Position numbers and translations under genes: made by a program. The notes under the pieces were generated by a model, which did not search any database, had not been told where the DNA came from, and saw nothing but the letters and a program-made list of their open reading frames with translations. Of a stretch of 64,000 nt of DNA, positions 1-10,827 are shown piece after piece (positions within the stretch are counted from its first letter, which is position 1; every line of letters starts with the position of its first letter). This stretch comes from Vicia villosa (lineage: Eukaryota; Streptophyta; Magnoliopsida; Fabales; Fabaceae), in contig NC_081186.1 of NCBI RefSeq assembly GCF_029867415.1, positions 12,904,930 to 12,968,929 of the forward strand, written 5' to 3'.

Positions 1-1
1 G

Positions 2-73
2 CTGTACAAAGGGGGCGATCTGCCCGTTGATTACTTTAGTCATATTCTGATAGACCCTCTGATACCTACATGA
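2..73 (+). pseudogene. Possible C-terminal tail of Athila-type pol
   Basis: A short frame is open from the window edge to TGA at 71-73. It is too short to identify by itself. I call it a pol tail only because of its place just upstream of the Athila post-pol motif (about 106-132) and the env-like ORF. The rest of 74-292 is noncoding: T-rich runs, an AT microsatellite, and a pyrimidine tract ending in AG. Confidence 0.25.
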
Positions 74-175
74 AGTAAGATCTAACCGTAAAGCTAATAA
101 CGTTAAACGAGCGCTGCGTGGGAGGAAACCCATGGTTTATTTTCACTTTTTTTTTGTTTTTTTTTTTTGTTTTTA

Positions 176-179
<4 letters not shown>

Positions 180-255
<76 letters not shown>
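180..255 (+). repeat. (TA)n microsatellite
   Basis: Uninterrupted TA dinucleotides lie between the pol-like tail and the env-like ORF. Such tracts are length-unstable and hard to assemble, so the copy number should be treated as approximate. Confidence 0.95.
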
Positions 256-258
<3 letters not shown>

Positions 259-270
259 CTGAACTAATTT

Positions 271-292
271 CTCGTGTTTTCTGATTTTCAGG
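271..292 (+). promoter_or_regulatory. Candidate 3' splice site before the first env-like ORF
   Basis: A T-rich tract with CTGAACT and CTGAT branch-point-like words ends in TTTTCAG at 285-291, and the ATG of the first env-like ORF follows at 293. Env-like ORFs of Athila elements have been proposed to be expressed from spliced RNA; a plant-type acceptor at this place fits that. No donor is visible because the upstream element is outside the window. Confidence 0.35.
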
Positions 293-1662
293 ATGAATTA
301 CCTCGATGGTATGGTTGTGATTTTCAGGGGTAAGGCGCAGAGAGCCAGATTTGCTACTTTAGCTGCTAGACCTATGGTACCCACTAGGTACCCTGATCAG
401 AGCTGCATGGGAGCACTTGGGATTGAGCCAAGTATCAGGTATATGTGCAACCAACTTGGCTGGAATGATTATGCTGACGACGTCCACAAGACCTACAGGA
501 ACCTTACTTTAGAGTTCCTTAGCTCCTTAGACTATAACCCATGGGTGGGTAAAAGAGATGACCGAGGACGGATTAATTTCCGGATGTTTGGCACCGAGTA
601 CACCCTAACCATCAAGGAGTTTGGGGATATACTTGGTTTCCAAACTGAACTGACTATCATTACTGAGATGCCACTGAATTACTTTCTGAGCAGAGATATT
701 GACAAGTTTTGGCAGGACATTACTGATGGAGCTAGCCTTGACCCTTCTGCCCAGCTCTCGAGGAAGATATATAACCCAGATTTCTGGTACTTCAAGATGA
801 TCCTTTGCCACACTTTCTTTGGGAGGAGCTTTAGTGACCACCTAGTCACTGCTGAGGAGGTCTTGTTCCTATATTGTGCTAGCCAGTCCAGACCCATCGC
901 TAGTGGAGGTTTCCTGATAGAGAGCTTAGACCAGACCGCCAGATCCACTGCAGGTTTCATACATTTTGGAGGAATGTGACACAGATAGCTTCTGCTATGG
1001 GCTTGGACAAGATGTTATTTCAGCTGACTCCTTACTGTGGGTACACCTTTCTGGATCTAGACTTTTGTATGGACCGTGGACTCGTGAAGAGAGCCTCCTT
1101 CCATCCTTATCAGTATAGGTTGCTCATAGATGATCAGACAGTTTACACCTTTACCCTTCATGATCCCCGGATGACGTGTGTGTCCAACCCTGCCAACTGC
1201 AATTACTCTGTGGAGGGTTGGGGCGAGACATCCTATTCTACACCTGAGGACACCATCTCTGAGTACACCCCTGGCCCAGAGGACCTGATTCCAGAGTACA
1301 CACCAGAGGATCCGATTCCTGAGTACACCCCTGGTCCTGAGGACCCTGTTCCTGAGTATACCCCTGGACCTGAGGATCTCGTCCCGGAGTACACACCCGG
1401 ACCCGAGGTTATACACACTATTGTTTTCACTAACAACCTCAACTTGCAGGAACCTGACGTCCACACTCTACGGATCGCCATGCGCACCGAGATAGCCACG
1501 CTCTGTGATGAGGTAGCCGATCTTCATCTTCAGTTAAAGCTGAATGATGCCTCATTTGCTGGTGAGTTAGATGACCTAGCTCACGAGGTGGCAGAGATGC
1601 GACGTCAATTGACCGAGTTACATGGTCCAAACCTTCCTGCAGGTCGTCCTTCTGGTTGGTGA
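293..1662 (+). pseudogene. Athila-type env-like / 'plant transposon protein' ORF, copy 1, frameshifted
   Basis: Two frames, 293-979 (228 aa) and 976-1662 (228 aa), form one gene broken by about one lost base near 970-976. The N-terminal half has the features of the domain found in Athila ORF-1 and related plant transposon proteins: a LGI.PSI segment, LTLEFLSSL (around residue 65), INFRMFGTEY, and a GGM..IASAMGLD block spanning the break. The C-terminal half has five imperfect copies of a ten-residue PEYTPGPED repeat (1255-1410), then a predicted coiled coil (E/L-rich, residues about 170-215 of the second frame) ending at TGA 1660-1662. No membrane segment is obvious. Function is unknown; calling it env-like rests on position and family, not on an envelope motif. 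It is paralogous to the ORF at 2490. Confidence 0.6.
1255..1410 (+). repeat. 30-bp coding repeat (PEYTPGPED)
   Basis: About five tandem units of 30 bp, one of them shortened, encode proline/glutamate-rich decapeptides inside the env-like ORF. Units differ mostly at third codon positions (for example CCTGGC, CCTGGT, CCTGGA, CCCGGA), so the peptide was probably under constraint after the array formed. Confidence 0.85.
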
Positions 1663-1691
1663 TAGATCCATGCTGTTTCACGAGACCTCTT

Positions 1692-1693
<2 letters not shown>

Positions 1694-1789
<96 letters not shown>

Positions 1790-1889
1790 GATTTCCTCTT
1801 TGTTGTTTTTCCCTTTCAGTTTCATTAGATACACTTGTTGCATTTTATATTTTATGCACTATCTATGTTGTGATGACCCGTCGACCGTA

Positions 1890-1931
<42 letters not shown>

Positions 1932-2017
1932 TGTGTTTTCCTTGCTCATTTGTTATACTAATGTTTTGTTTTCTTGGTCATCATAACAAACATAAAATAA
2001 AATAATATTAACAAAAA

Positions 2018-2048
<31 letters not shown>
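1694..2048 (+). repeat. Cluster of (TA)n and (TG)n microsatellites
   Basis: (TA)n at about 1694-1756 runs into (TG)n to about 1790. Further (TA)n tracts lie at about 1891-1928 and 2021-2048. They fill the spacer between the two env-like ORFs. Apart from these and the promoter region before 2490, I see no gene in 1663-2489. Confidence 0.9.
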
Positions 2049-2177
2049 GCAAATATACATATATATTCTAAAAAAAATATACATATGCTAGGTACACCCC
2101 AAGATATGAGAAATGATGCAAGAGAAAAGGCCCAAGGGCCCAAGGGAACGAAACCGAACCAGCCAGTTTCAACCTAC

Positions 2178-2214
2178 TGCGCCTGCGGTAAGCCTGCCGC
2201 GCCCGCGGTGACGC
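2178..2214 (+). other. GC-rich paired motif (GCGCCTGCGG / GCGCCCGCGG)
   Basis: Two near-identical GC-rich words about 20 bp apart lie in AT-rich DNA. The same pair, with CTGCCGCGCCCGCGG conserved, occurs in the Athila LTR at 40549-40586. It may mean that the region upstream of the second ORF has an LTR-related origin, or that both carry the same short regulatory module. Confidence 0.6.
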
Positions 2215-2389
2215 AACGGTCACCTAACGGCTAGTTGCTCGAAAACCTCACCATTCTTCCCCTTTTTCCTTTTCCAATCCCATTTTCTACCATTCCTAAT
2301 CCCCCATAACTCCCATTATAATCCATAACCACTCCACCACATTAATTTCCACCATAAATACTCATCAACCACCATTTTCTTTCACCACC

Positions 2390-2397
2390 TATAAATA
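2390..2397 (+). promoter_or_regulatory. TATA box upstream of second env-like ORF
   Basis: TATAAATA lies 93 bp before the ATG at 2490, followed by a pyrimidine-rich leader (CTCTCTTCTACTTTC and similar). This layout is typical of a plant RNA polymerase II promoter with a short 5' UTR. It suggests the second ORF has, or had, its own promoter inside the element. Confidence 0.45.
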
Positions 2398-2489
2398 CCC
2401 CCTCTCTTCTACTTTCTTTCTCACACCTTCTCTACCTCTACACTTCATAACCTCTCTACTCTCTTTGCATTCATTTTCAATAAGATCCC

Positions 2490-3680
2490 ATGGAATACCA
2501 GGGCTATATTTTGCGAGAAGGCAAGCCAGGCGACAAGCAACGTCAACTACTCGAAAGGTTGACAATTACACTTATCCACTCTATAAGGTATATCGATGAA
2601 AACTCTCTCTACTCTCTAGGGATATACCATAGTGTTTTCTTCCTTTTAGATAAACTAGGCATGCATGATATCTTTGCCACACAAGCACCCACCTACCCTA
2701 GACTGACGTACGAATTTTTGAGTTCCTTAATATATAACGTCTCGCCTAACACTGCTAACACCGTAGGTGGAGTCAAATTTAGAATGTTTAATGTTGAATA
2801 TGACTACTCCACTGACGGTCTAGCAACCATGTTACGATTGCCTTATGGGGAAGGTGCTATTTGTGAAGCACCCCTAGACACGAATTGGGCACTCGAAGCA
2901 TTTTGGGCCAGAATCACAACTCAAAATGTAAATTCTTTTGATGGCCTACTTGCTTCGCATATCCACAATCCTTCCCTTCGGGTCTTCCGTTTCCTTTTAG
3001 CATCCACCATCTTTGCTCGGGAGAACCCGAACAAGGTGAATTCTAAGGAACTAATTATCATTCAGAGTTGCCTAGGGGACACCAAAGTGAACTCGGTCCC
3101 GTTTATGATTGCCCACATGCACCATCTTGTAAGGAAAGGAGGACCGATTTCCTTTGGTGGCCTAGTTACCACTATTGCTCGTGCCATTGGCTTGGACACC
3201 GAGCTTGCCACTCTCAACCCACTTCCCCCTCGCATTGCAAACCTCAAGTTTTTACAAGATATGCGTTTGTGCAAGACGAGGCGGGAAGGCGGTTATTACC
3301 TTATGGTTGGCGGTGCCATCGTACCTAGTGTTGTTATGCCTTGTACCTGTTGCACTGATATCAGATTTGAGCGCAACTGGACCTATGATATAAACGCCCC
3401 AGCCTTTATTGGTCCATTGCCCCCAAATCTACCTACAGATGAGGGTAACAAAACTGATGATGAGTTCGATTACCGTACGGAGGAGCCACCCCACTTTTCA
3501 CCATCACACACTGCACCCTCTTCTTCTAACCCTCATGCAGGTACCGCTCCCACTTTCCATGTCACTGAGGACATGTGGCGTGAGCATATGGCCCGCGAAG
3601 CCCATAGGGATACCCTCTTGGCTATCATGCAGCAACAGGTGGCCGATAACATGGCCTTCATGCAAGTATCCCAGGTGTAG
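2490..3680 (+). pseudogene. Athila-type env-like / 'plant transposon protein' ORF, copy 2
   Basis: A 396-aa frame starts at ATG 2490 and stops at TAG 3678-3680. It shares with the upstream copy the order LGI...LG (residues about 45-60), LTYEFLSSL, VKFRMFNVEY and GGLVTTIARAIGLD (about 230-245), so the two are diverged paralogues. A P/S-rich segment (about 325-350) precedes a helical, glutamine/methionine-rich tail. The TAG looks secondary: the same frame continues with glutamine-rich helical coding to the sirevirus insertion at 3719 and resumes at 13283. The inserted sirevirus separates the C-terminus from the body. Role unknown. Confidence 0.6.
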
Positions 3681-4298
3681 AATGCCCGCTCTCTGCAAAC
3701 CATTATGGAAAGTCAACTGTGTTAGAACAAGATTTGTTCTGATCAATTATCTTAGTTTTGATGATAACAATAATATGAATTTTGCTTAAGATAATATGGT
3801 ACTCTAATCCAATGCAATTTCCTTTTCAGGAAATATATAAAGAGTATGCATAATTCAGCGCTCAGAAGCTTTGTCTCAAAGGGTTCAGCATGCAACATCA
3901 GAACATGGTCTGGCAAGACATCAGAAGATGGTCGAAGCAGAATCAGAACATGGGTCTATGGAAGCATCAGAAGAACATGAGATCAGAAGCACTGAAGTTC
4001 TGATGGTATCACGCTCAGAAGCACTTCAAGGTCAGAAGATCAGAAGATGCTTTGCACCAAGCTGTTTGACTCTGATGATATTCAAACGTTGTATTCACAA
4101 ACATCAGATCAGAAGGAAGTACATGTGGCAGACTACGCTGACTGACAAAAGGAACGTTAGAAGCTATTAAAGGCAACGTCAGTAGACACAGCGTGAACAA
4201 GGCTCGAGGTAGTTGACAAAAGCGTATAACATTAAATGCGATGCTGTACGGAACACGCAAAGCATTAAATGCACTCAACGGTCATCTTCTCCAACGCC

Positions 4299-4306
4299 TA
4301 TAAATA
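4299..4306 (+). promoter_or_regulatory. LTR TATA box of sirevirus copy 1
   Basis: TATAAATA about 580 bp into the LTR, with transcription expected to start some 25-35 bp downstream. The other LTR of copy 1 has the same box; copy 2 has TATAAGTA here. Confidence 0.5.
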
Positions 4307-4544
4307 TGAAGTTCTGATGAGAAGCAAGGTTAACGATTCTGAACAAAACAACTCATATTAACTTGCTGAAACTCTGTTCTATTCAAAGCTCAGAATCTTC
4401 ATCTTCATCAAAGCTCACTACATTGCTGTTGTAATATATTAGTGAGATTAAGCTTAAACGTTAAGAGAAATATCACAGTTTGTGATTATAGCTTTTAAGA
4501 AGCAATTGTAATACTCTTAGAATTGATTACATTAAGTTGTAAGG

Positions 4545-4733
4545 AACTAGAGTGATCGTGTGGATCAGAATACTCTAGGAAGTCTTAGAGGTTATCTAAG
4601 CAGGTTGTAACTAGAGTGATCGTGTGGATCAGAATACTCTAGAAAGTCTTAGAGGGTATCTAAGCAGTTGTTCCTGGAGTGATCAGTGTGTGATCAGAAG
4701 ACTCTGGAAGACTTAGTTGCTGACTAAGTGGAA
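4545..4733 (+). repeat. Three tandem dyad units in the sirevirus LTR
   Basis: Three units of roughly 65-70 bp each contain an inverted repeat CTAGAGTGATC..GATCAGAATACTCTAG (the third is CTGGAGTGATC..GATCAGAAGACTCTGG), followed by a second dyad around CTTAG..CTAAG. The same cluster is in both LTRs of both sirevirus copies. Sireviruses are known for conserved palindromic LTR motifs, and this is likely the legume version. Confidence 0.8.
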
Positions 4734-4927
4734 AACCATTGTAATCCGTGCGATTAGTGGATTAAATCCTCAGTTGAGGTAAATCATCTCTGCGGGGGTG
4801 GACTGGAGTAGTTTAGTTAACAGCAAACCAGGATAAAAATAACTGTGCAATTTATTTTTATCGGTCAAGTTTTTAAAGCTACACTTATTCAAACCCCCCC
4901 TTTCTAAGTGTTTTTCTATCCTTCAAT

Positions 4928-4942
4928 TGGCATCAGAGCGCC
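4928..4942 (+). other. Primer-binding site of sirevirus copy 1
   Basis: TTGGCATCAGAGC, two bases after the LTR end, resembles the TGGTATCAGAGC site complementary to the 3' end of initiator methionine tRNA used by most plant copia elements, with one T-to-C difference. Copy 2 has the same sequence. Confidence 0.8.
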
Positions 4943-5011
4943 GGTTCTAAGGTGCAAGTACTTAACCGTGCTTAGAAAAGATTCAGGAAGAGAAAAACAC
5001 TTCAGTAAAAG

Positions 5012-6925
5012 ATGGCTGATGAAACTGCAAAGTCTACATCTACATCTGGCTCTGCTGAGCAACACAACGGTAACAATGGTTATACTAGACCGCCGGTATT
5101 TGATGGTGAAAACTTTGAATACTGGAAAGATAAACTGGAAAGTTACTTTCTTGGTCTAGATGGTGATCTATAGGATCTTCTGATGGATGGTTACAAACAT
5201 CCGGTAAATGCCAGTGGCGTAAAGCTGACAAGGCAAGAAATGAGTGATGATCAGAAGAAGCTTTTCAGGAATCATCATAAATGCAGAACTGTTTTGCTGA
5301 ATGCTATCTCTCATGCTGAGTATGAGAAGATATCTAACAGGGAAACGGCCTATGACATATATGAGTCCTTGAAAATGACTCATGAAGGAAATGCTCAAGT
5401 CAAGGAGACTAAAGCTCTCGCTTTAATCCAGAAGTATGAAGCCTTCAAGATGGAGGATGATGAAGACATTGAAAAGATGTTTTCAAGATTTCAAACTCTT
5501 ACTGCTGGATTGAGAGTTCTTGACAAGGGATACACCAAGGCTGATCACGTAAAGAAGATCATCAGAAGCTTACCCAGAAGATGGGGTCCTATGGTGACTG
5601 CATTTAAGATTGCGAAGAATCTAAATGAAGTCTCTTTGGAAGAGCTGATCAGTGCCCTGAGGAGTCATGAAATTGAACTGGATGCAAACGAGCCTCAAAA
5701 GAAAGGTAAGTCTATTGCATTAAAATCCAATATCAAGAAATGCACTAACGCTTTTCAGGCTAGAGAAGAAGATCCTGAAGAATCAGAATCTGAAGAAGAA
5801 GATGAACTGTCCTTGATCTCCAGAAGGCTAAATCAACTCTGGAAGAACAAGCAAAGGAAGTTCAGAGGCGTCAGAAGTTCAAAGAAATTTGAACGTGGAG
5901 AATCTTCTGATGACAAGAGATTTGACAAGAAGAAGGTCATGTGCTATGAATGCAATGAGCCTGGACACTTCAAGAATGAATGTCCAAAACTTCAGAAGGA
6001 AAATCCCAAGAAGAAGTTTCATAAGAAGAAAGGTCTTATGGCAACCTGGGATGAGTCAGAAGATGATTCAGACTCTGAAGATGAGCAGGCTAACTGTGCG
6101 CTGATGGTGACAGAAGATGACGGATCAGAATCTACATCAGAATCAGATTCTGAAGAGGTATTTTCTGAACTTACTAGAGATGAGTTAGTTTCCAGTCTAA
6201 CAGAACTTCTGGAATTCAAGTCTCAGATTAGTCTCAAATACAAAAAGCTGAAAAAGCTATTTGAATTTGAAACAAAGAAGCTTGAGTTGGAGAATTCTGA
6301 ATTAAAAGAAAAACTTTTAAAATTATCCAATAATGTTGGATCTCCTTCTGATTCAGAAAAATCCACTCCTAGTCTAAACCATATTCTGAAAGAATATGAT
6401 TTAAGTTTCAGGAAGTTCTTATCTAGAAGTATTGGCAGAAGTCAGCTAGCTTCTATGATATATGCTGTGTCTGGAAACAAAAGAGTCGGCATTGGTTTTG
6501 AGGGTGAAACCCCATACAAACTTGAACCTGTTGATGAAATGAAAATCACATACAAGCCATTGTATGATCAGTTCAAGTATGGCCACTCCCATGATATTAG
6601 GCACACTTCACATGCTCAAAGTTTTCACATAACACACACCAAAAAGCATGTGACACAACCTAGGAAATATCATGAAACTCACATTAAAAATTATCATGAT
6701 GTTCCTCCTATTGCTTACAATGTTAAACCCAAGTTCAATCAGAACTTGAGAAAATCTAACAAGAAAGGACCCAAGAAGATGTGGGTACCTAAGGATAAGA
6801 TTATTCCTATTGCAGATATCCTTGGCTGCAAAAAGGACAAAGCACAACATGTCGTGGTACCTGGACTCTGGATGCTCACGACACATGACAGGAAGAAGGT
6901 CTATGTTCCAAGACCTGGTGCTTAA
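5012..6925 (+). pseudogene. gag: gag of sirevirus copy 1 (one premature stop)
   Basis: The frame runs from ATG 5012 to TAA 6923-6925, about 637 codons. TAG at 5171-5173 replaces a tryptophan codon that copy 2 keeps (TGG). Downstream the frame is open for 580 codons. It has a UBN2/retrotran_gag region (residues about 60-220: KYEAFKM, MFSRFQTL, LPRRWGP), an acidic segment, one CCHC zinc knuckle CYECNEPGHFKNEC (about 311-324), a second acidic serine-rich region, then a lysine/glutamate-rich coiled coil. It forms the RNA-packaging capsid shell. The last 176 nt overlap pol, which is in the +1 frame. Nothing visible besides the stop prevents function. Confidence 0.9.
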
Positions 6926-9900
6926 GTCTGGAGGAGAAGTCAAGTTTGGAGGAGATCAGAAGGGCAAGATAATTGGCTCTGGAACTATAAAGTCTGGTAA
7001 CTCTCCTTCCATTTCTAATGTACTTCTTGTAGAAGGATTAACACATAACCTCTTATCTATCAGTCAATTGAGTGACAATGGTTATGATATAATCTTTAAT
7101 CAAAAGTCTTGCAAGGCTGTAAATCAGAAGGATGGCTCAATCCTATTTACAGGCAAGAGGAAGAACAACATTTATAAGACAGATCTGCAAGATCTTATGA
7201 GTCAGAAGGTGACTTGTCTTATGTCTGTTTCTGAAGAGCAGTGGGTCTGGCACAGAAGATTAGGTCATGCTAGTTTGAGAAAGATTTCTCAGATTAACAA
7301 ACTGGATCTTGTCAGAGGACTCCCTAATCTGAAATTCAAATCAGATGCTCTTTGTGAAGCATGTCAGAAGGGCAAGTTCTCCAAACCTGCATTCAAGTCC
7401 AAGAATGTTGTTTCTACCTCAAGGCCATTAGAACTCTTGCACATTGATCTGTTTGGCCCAGTCAAAACAGCATCTGTCAGAGGGAAGAAATATGGATTAG
7501 TCATCGTAGATGATTATAGCCGCTGGACATGAGTAAAATTCTTGAAACACAAGGATGAGTCTCATTCAGTGTTCTTTGATTTCTGCATTCAGATTCAATC
7601 TGAAAAAGAGTGTAAAATCATAAAGGTTAGAAGTGATCATGGTGGTGAATTTGAGAACAGATTCTTTGAAGAATTCTTCAAAGAAAATGGTATTGCCCAT
7701 GATTTCTCTTGTCCTAGAACTCCACAGCAAAATGGAGTTGTAGAACGAAAGAATAGGACTCTGCAAGAAATGGCCAGAACCATGATCAATGAAACCAATA
7801 TGGCTAAGCATTTCTGGGCAGAAGCAATAAACACTGCATGCTATATTCATAACAGAATCTCTATCAGACCTATTCTAAATAAGACTCCTTATGAATTGTG
7901 GAAGAATATAAAGCCCAACATTTCATATTTCCATCCTTTTGGATGTGTATGCTTTATTCTGAACACTAAAGATCATCTTGGTAAGTTTGATTCCAAAGCA
8001 CAAAAATGTTTCCTTCTTGGATATTCTGAACGCTCAAAAGGCTACAGAGTATACAATACTGAAACATTGATTGTAGAAGAATCAATCAATATCAGGTTTG
8101 ATGATAAGCTTGGTTCTGAAAAACCAAAGCAGTTTGATAATTTTGCAGATTGTGATATTGATGTATCAGAAGTTGTTGAGCCAAGAAGCAACGCATCAGA
8201 AGCAGAGCTTCTCAGAAGCAAAGAATCTGAAGATCAAGTATCAGCTTCTCTGGAGAATCTAAGCATTTCTAAAGAACCATCTGTCAGAAGATCATCCAGA
8301 CTCATCTCTGGTCATTCAGAAGATGTCATTCTTGGAAAGAAGGATGATCCAATCAGAACAAGAGCATTCCTTAAGAACAATGCAGACTGTCAATTAGGTC
8401 TTGTATCTTTGATCGAGCCAACTTCTATTGATCATGCTCTAGAAGATCCAGACTGGATAATTGCTATGCAAGAAGAACTGAATCAGTTTACAAGGAATGA
8501 TGTTTGGGATCTTGTTCCTAGACCAGATGGATTCAATATAATCGGTACAAAATGGGTCTTCAGAAACAAGCTCAGTGAGAAAGGTGAAGTGGTAAGGAAC
8601 AAAGCCAGACTGGTGGCTCAGGGTTATAGTCAGTAAGAAGGGATTGACTATACAGAAACCTTTGCACCAGTGGCCAGGTTAGAATCTATTCGTCTATTAA
8701 TTTCATTTGCCACTCAACATAACATCACTCTCTATCAGATGGATGTTAAGAGTGCCTTCTTAAATGGTTATATAGATGAAGAAGTTTATGTCCATCAACC
8801 TCCTGGTTTTGAAGACTCCATGTCTCCTAATCATGTTTTTAAATTAAAGAAATCGTTGTATGGATTGAAACAAGCTCCCAGAGCTTGGTATGAACGCTTA
8901 AGTTCTTTCCTTCTGGATAATGGTTTCACTAGAGGAAAAGTGGACACTACTCTCTTTTGTAAAACCTTTAAAAGGGATATTTTAATTTGTCAAATATATG
9001 TAGATGATATTATTTTTGGAACATCTAATGCTACACTTGGAAAGGAGTTTGCTGAGTCTATGCAGGCTGAGTTTGAAATGAGCATGATGGGAGAACTCAA
9101 GTATTTCCTTGGAATACAAATAAATCAAACATCAGAAGGAACGTATGTTCACCAAACCAAGTATGTGAAGGAACTTCTGAAGAAGTTTAATCTTCTAGAC
9201 TGCAAAGAAGCCAAAACTCCTATGCATCCAACATGCATCCTAGGTAAGGATGAGGTAAGTAAGAAGGTAGATCAGAAGTTATACAGAGGTATGATTGGAT
9301 CTCTTCTATATTTGACTGCTTCTAGACCTGACATTCTGTTCAGTGTTTGTTTGTGTGCTAGATTCCAATCAGATCCTAGAGAATCTCATTTAACTGCTGT
9401 TAAGAGAATTCTAAGGTATCTGAAAGGTACTACTAATGTTGGCTTAGTTTACAGAAAATCTAAAGAATACAACTTAGTAGGATTCTGCGATGCTGACTAT
9501 GCTGGAGACAGAATTGAAAGAAAGAGTACTTCAGGAAGTTGCCAATTTCTTGGAAGTCATTTGATCTCCTGGTATAGCAAGAAGCAAGCAACTATTGCTC
9601 TCTCAACAACAGAAGCAGAATATGTCGCTGCTGCTGGTTGCAGTACACAGATGCTCTGGATGAAGAGTCAGCTAGAAGATTATCAGATATATGAGAGTAA
9701 CATTCCTATATTCTGTGATAATACTTCTGCTATATGTTTATCTAAGAATCCTATTCTTCATTCAAAAGCTAAACATATTGAGATTAAACATCATTTCATA
9801 AGGGACTATGTTCAGAAGGGTGTCATATCTTTAAACTTTGTGGATACAGATCATCAATGGGCTGATATCTTTACAAAACCCCTGGCTGAAGATAGGTTTA

Positions 9901-9944
9901 AGTTCATTCTGAAGAACATCAGTATGGATTTATGCCCAGAATGA
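6750..9944 (+). pseudogene. pol: pol of sirevirus copy 1 (two premature stops)
   Basis: A single frame, opened by the end of a TGA at 6747-6749 and closed by TGA 9942-9944. Order: aspartic protease (DSGCSRHMTG, D codon at 6864), GAG-pre-integrase zinc segment (HRRLGH near 7251, C..C near 7353-7364), integrase with D at 7446, D at 7635 and E at 7743, reverse transcriptase (DVKSAFLNG near 8740, YVDDIIFG near 9000), RNase H (DADYAGD near 9490, STTEAEY near 9603). Stops TGA 7530-7532 (TGG in copy 2) and TAA 8634-8636 (CAG-CAA-GAA context in copy 2) break it. Both are single transitions; all catalytic residues are present. The copia order (integrase before reverse transcriptase) is clear. Confidence 0.92.
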
Positions 9945-10378
9945 GAAGATGAGAAGTTCTTATGTATGAGTATCTTCTGAAATGAAAGTGGATTATTTTT
10001 TATCAGAAGTTCTGATTGAAATCTTTTAGAAATTATGATTCGGTTATTACTAACGTTTCATTGTCTAAGTTGATTCAGAACCTCTTGTAAAGCAAAACAG
10101 CTGTAACGTTTTATCTCGGATGGTAAACCTGTCTTTACTGTTCATGGATAAGCGCGCGTGCAGTTGAAGGGACGCCGACCATAGGTAACTGTGCTAGTCA
10201 CCTCATTTGTCTTTATTATCTCTCCTCATGTCACGTAACATTAAATGCTATCCATCATTTGTTTCATTTTATTTTTTTTAAATACTCTTCAAACGCTTCT
10301 CCTTCCCTCTTATATTTTCTCTATTACACTCTGTCTCTGTTTTCTTTCTCTATCTCTTTGCATTCTTCATCAAGTTTT

Positions 10379-10395
10379 CTCTCTCTCTCTCTCTC
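10379..10395 (+). repeat. (CT)n tract in env-like leader
   Basis: A short CT microsatellite inside a long pyrimidine-rich leader (about 10260-10440) between pol and the env-like remnant. The leader looks like a plant 5' UTR and may once have preceded the env-like ORF. Confidence 0.7.
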
Positions 10396-10476
10396 CTGTT
10401 TTTTTTCTCTTGCTCAAACAAAGTTTTTCTTTCTTTAAAAAATCCTAGTTCAAACCTAGCAGCTATTCTTCAAGCG

Positions 10477-10827
10477 TTGGAAGTTGGAACTTCTGAGCTG
10501 CCTGAACCAGAATATGCTAAGGCTACTTCTGAGTCAGACTCAGATGAGGAAATGGAAGATGCACAAGCTGAAGATCTTCCAGAAGATCACCCTGCTGAGA
10601 TTGCTGTCCCTTTTGGCAGAAATTCTGGTGCCTCTTCTTCTGGTGAAGCCTCAGCTCTGATGGAGACCTTGGAAGCTCTTCATCAGAATCAAGCTATGCT
10701 GGCTTCTCGTTTGGACGCGCAAGAAGTAGCCAATGCTGAGTTTCGCTCCTTCATGGCAAGGCAAGCTACAAGCACTGACGGGATTCATGATGTTCTGGCG
10801 CGGATTTTGCGTAGGCTAGGATCTTAG
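10477..10827 (+). pseudogene. Remnant of sirevirus env-like ORF
   Basis: An open frame of about 116 codons, with no ATG at its start (the first possible initiator is TTG), ends at TAG 10825-10827. It encodes an acidic segment (SDSDEEMEDAQ) followed by an alpha-helical, heptad-like region (LMETLEALHQNQAMLASRLD). SIRE elements carry an env-like ORF of several hundred residues after pol with a C-terminal coiled coil. This piece fits that C-terminus, with the N-terminal part deleted. Copy 2 has lost the whole segment. No signal peptide or membrane segment remains. Confidence 0.5.

Larger units (their letters stand above)
3720..4925 (+). repeat. 5' LTR of sirevirus copy 1
   Basis: Begins TGTTAGAAC and ends CCTTCA (TG..CA). 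It contains a TATA box (TATAAATA, 4299-4306), many GATCAGAAG/TCAGAAG words and the dyad cluster at 4545-4733. The LTR supplies promoter, RNA start and polyadenylation signals. Confidence 0.95.

Noticed and set aside
1656..1961. Frames encoding alternating tyrosine-isoleucine runs (also at 58967)
   Set aside because: They are translations of TA microsatellites and have no other support.
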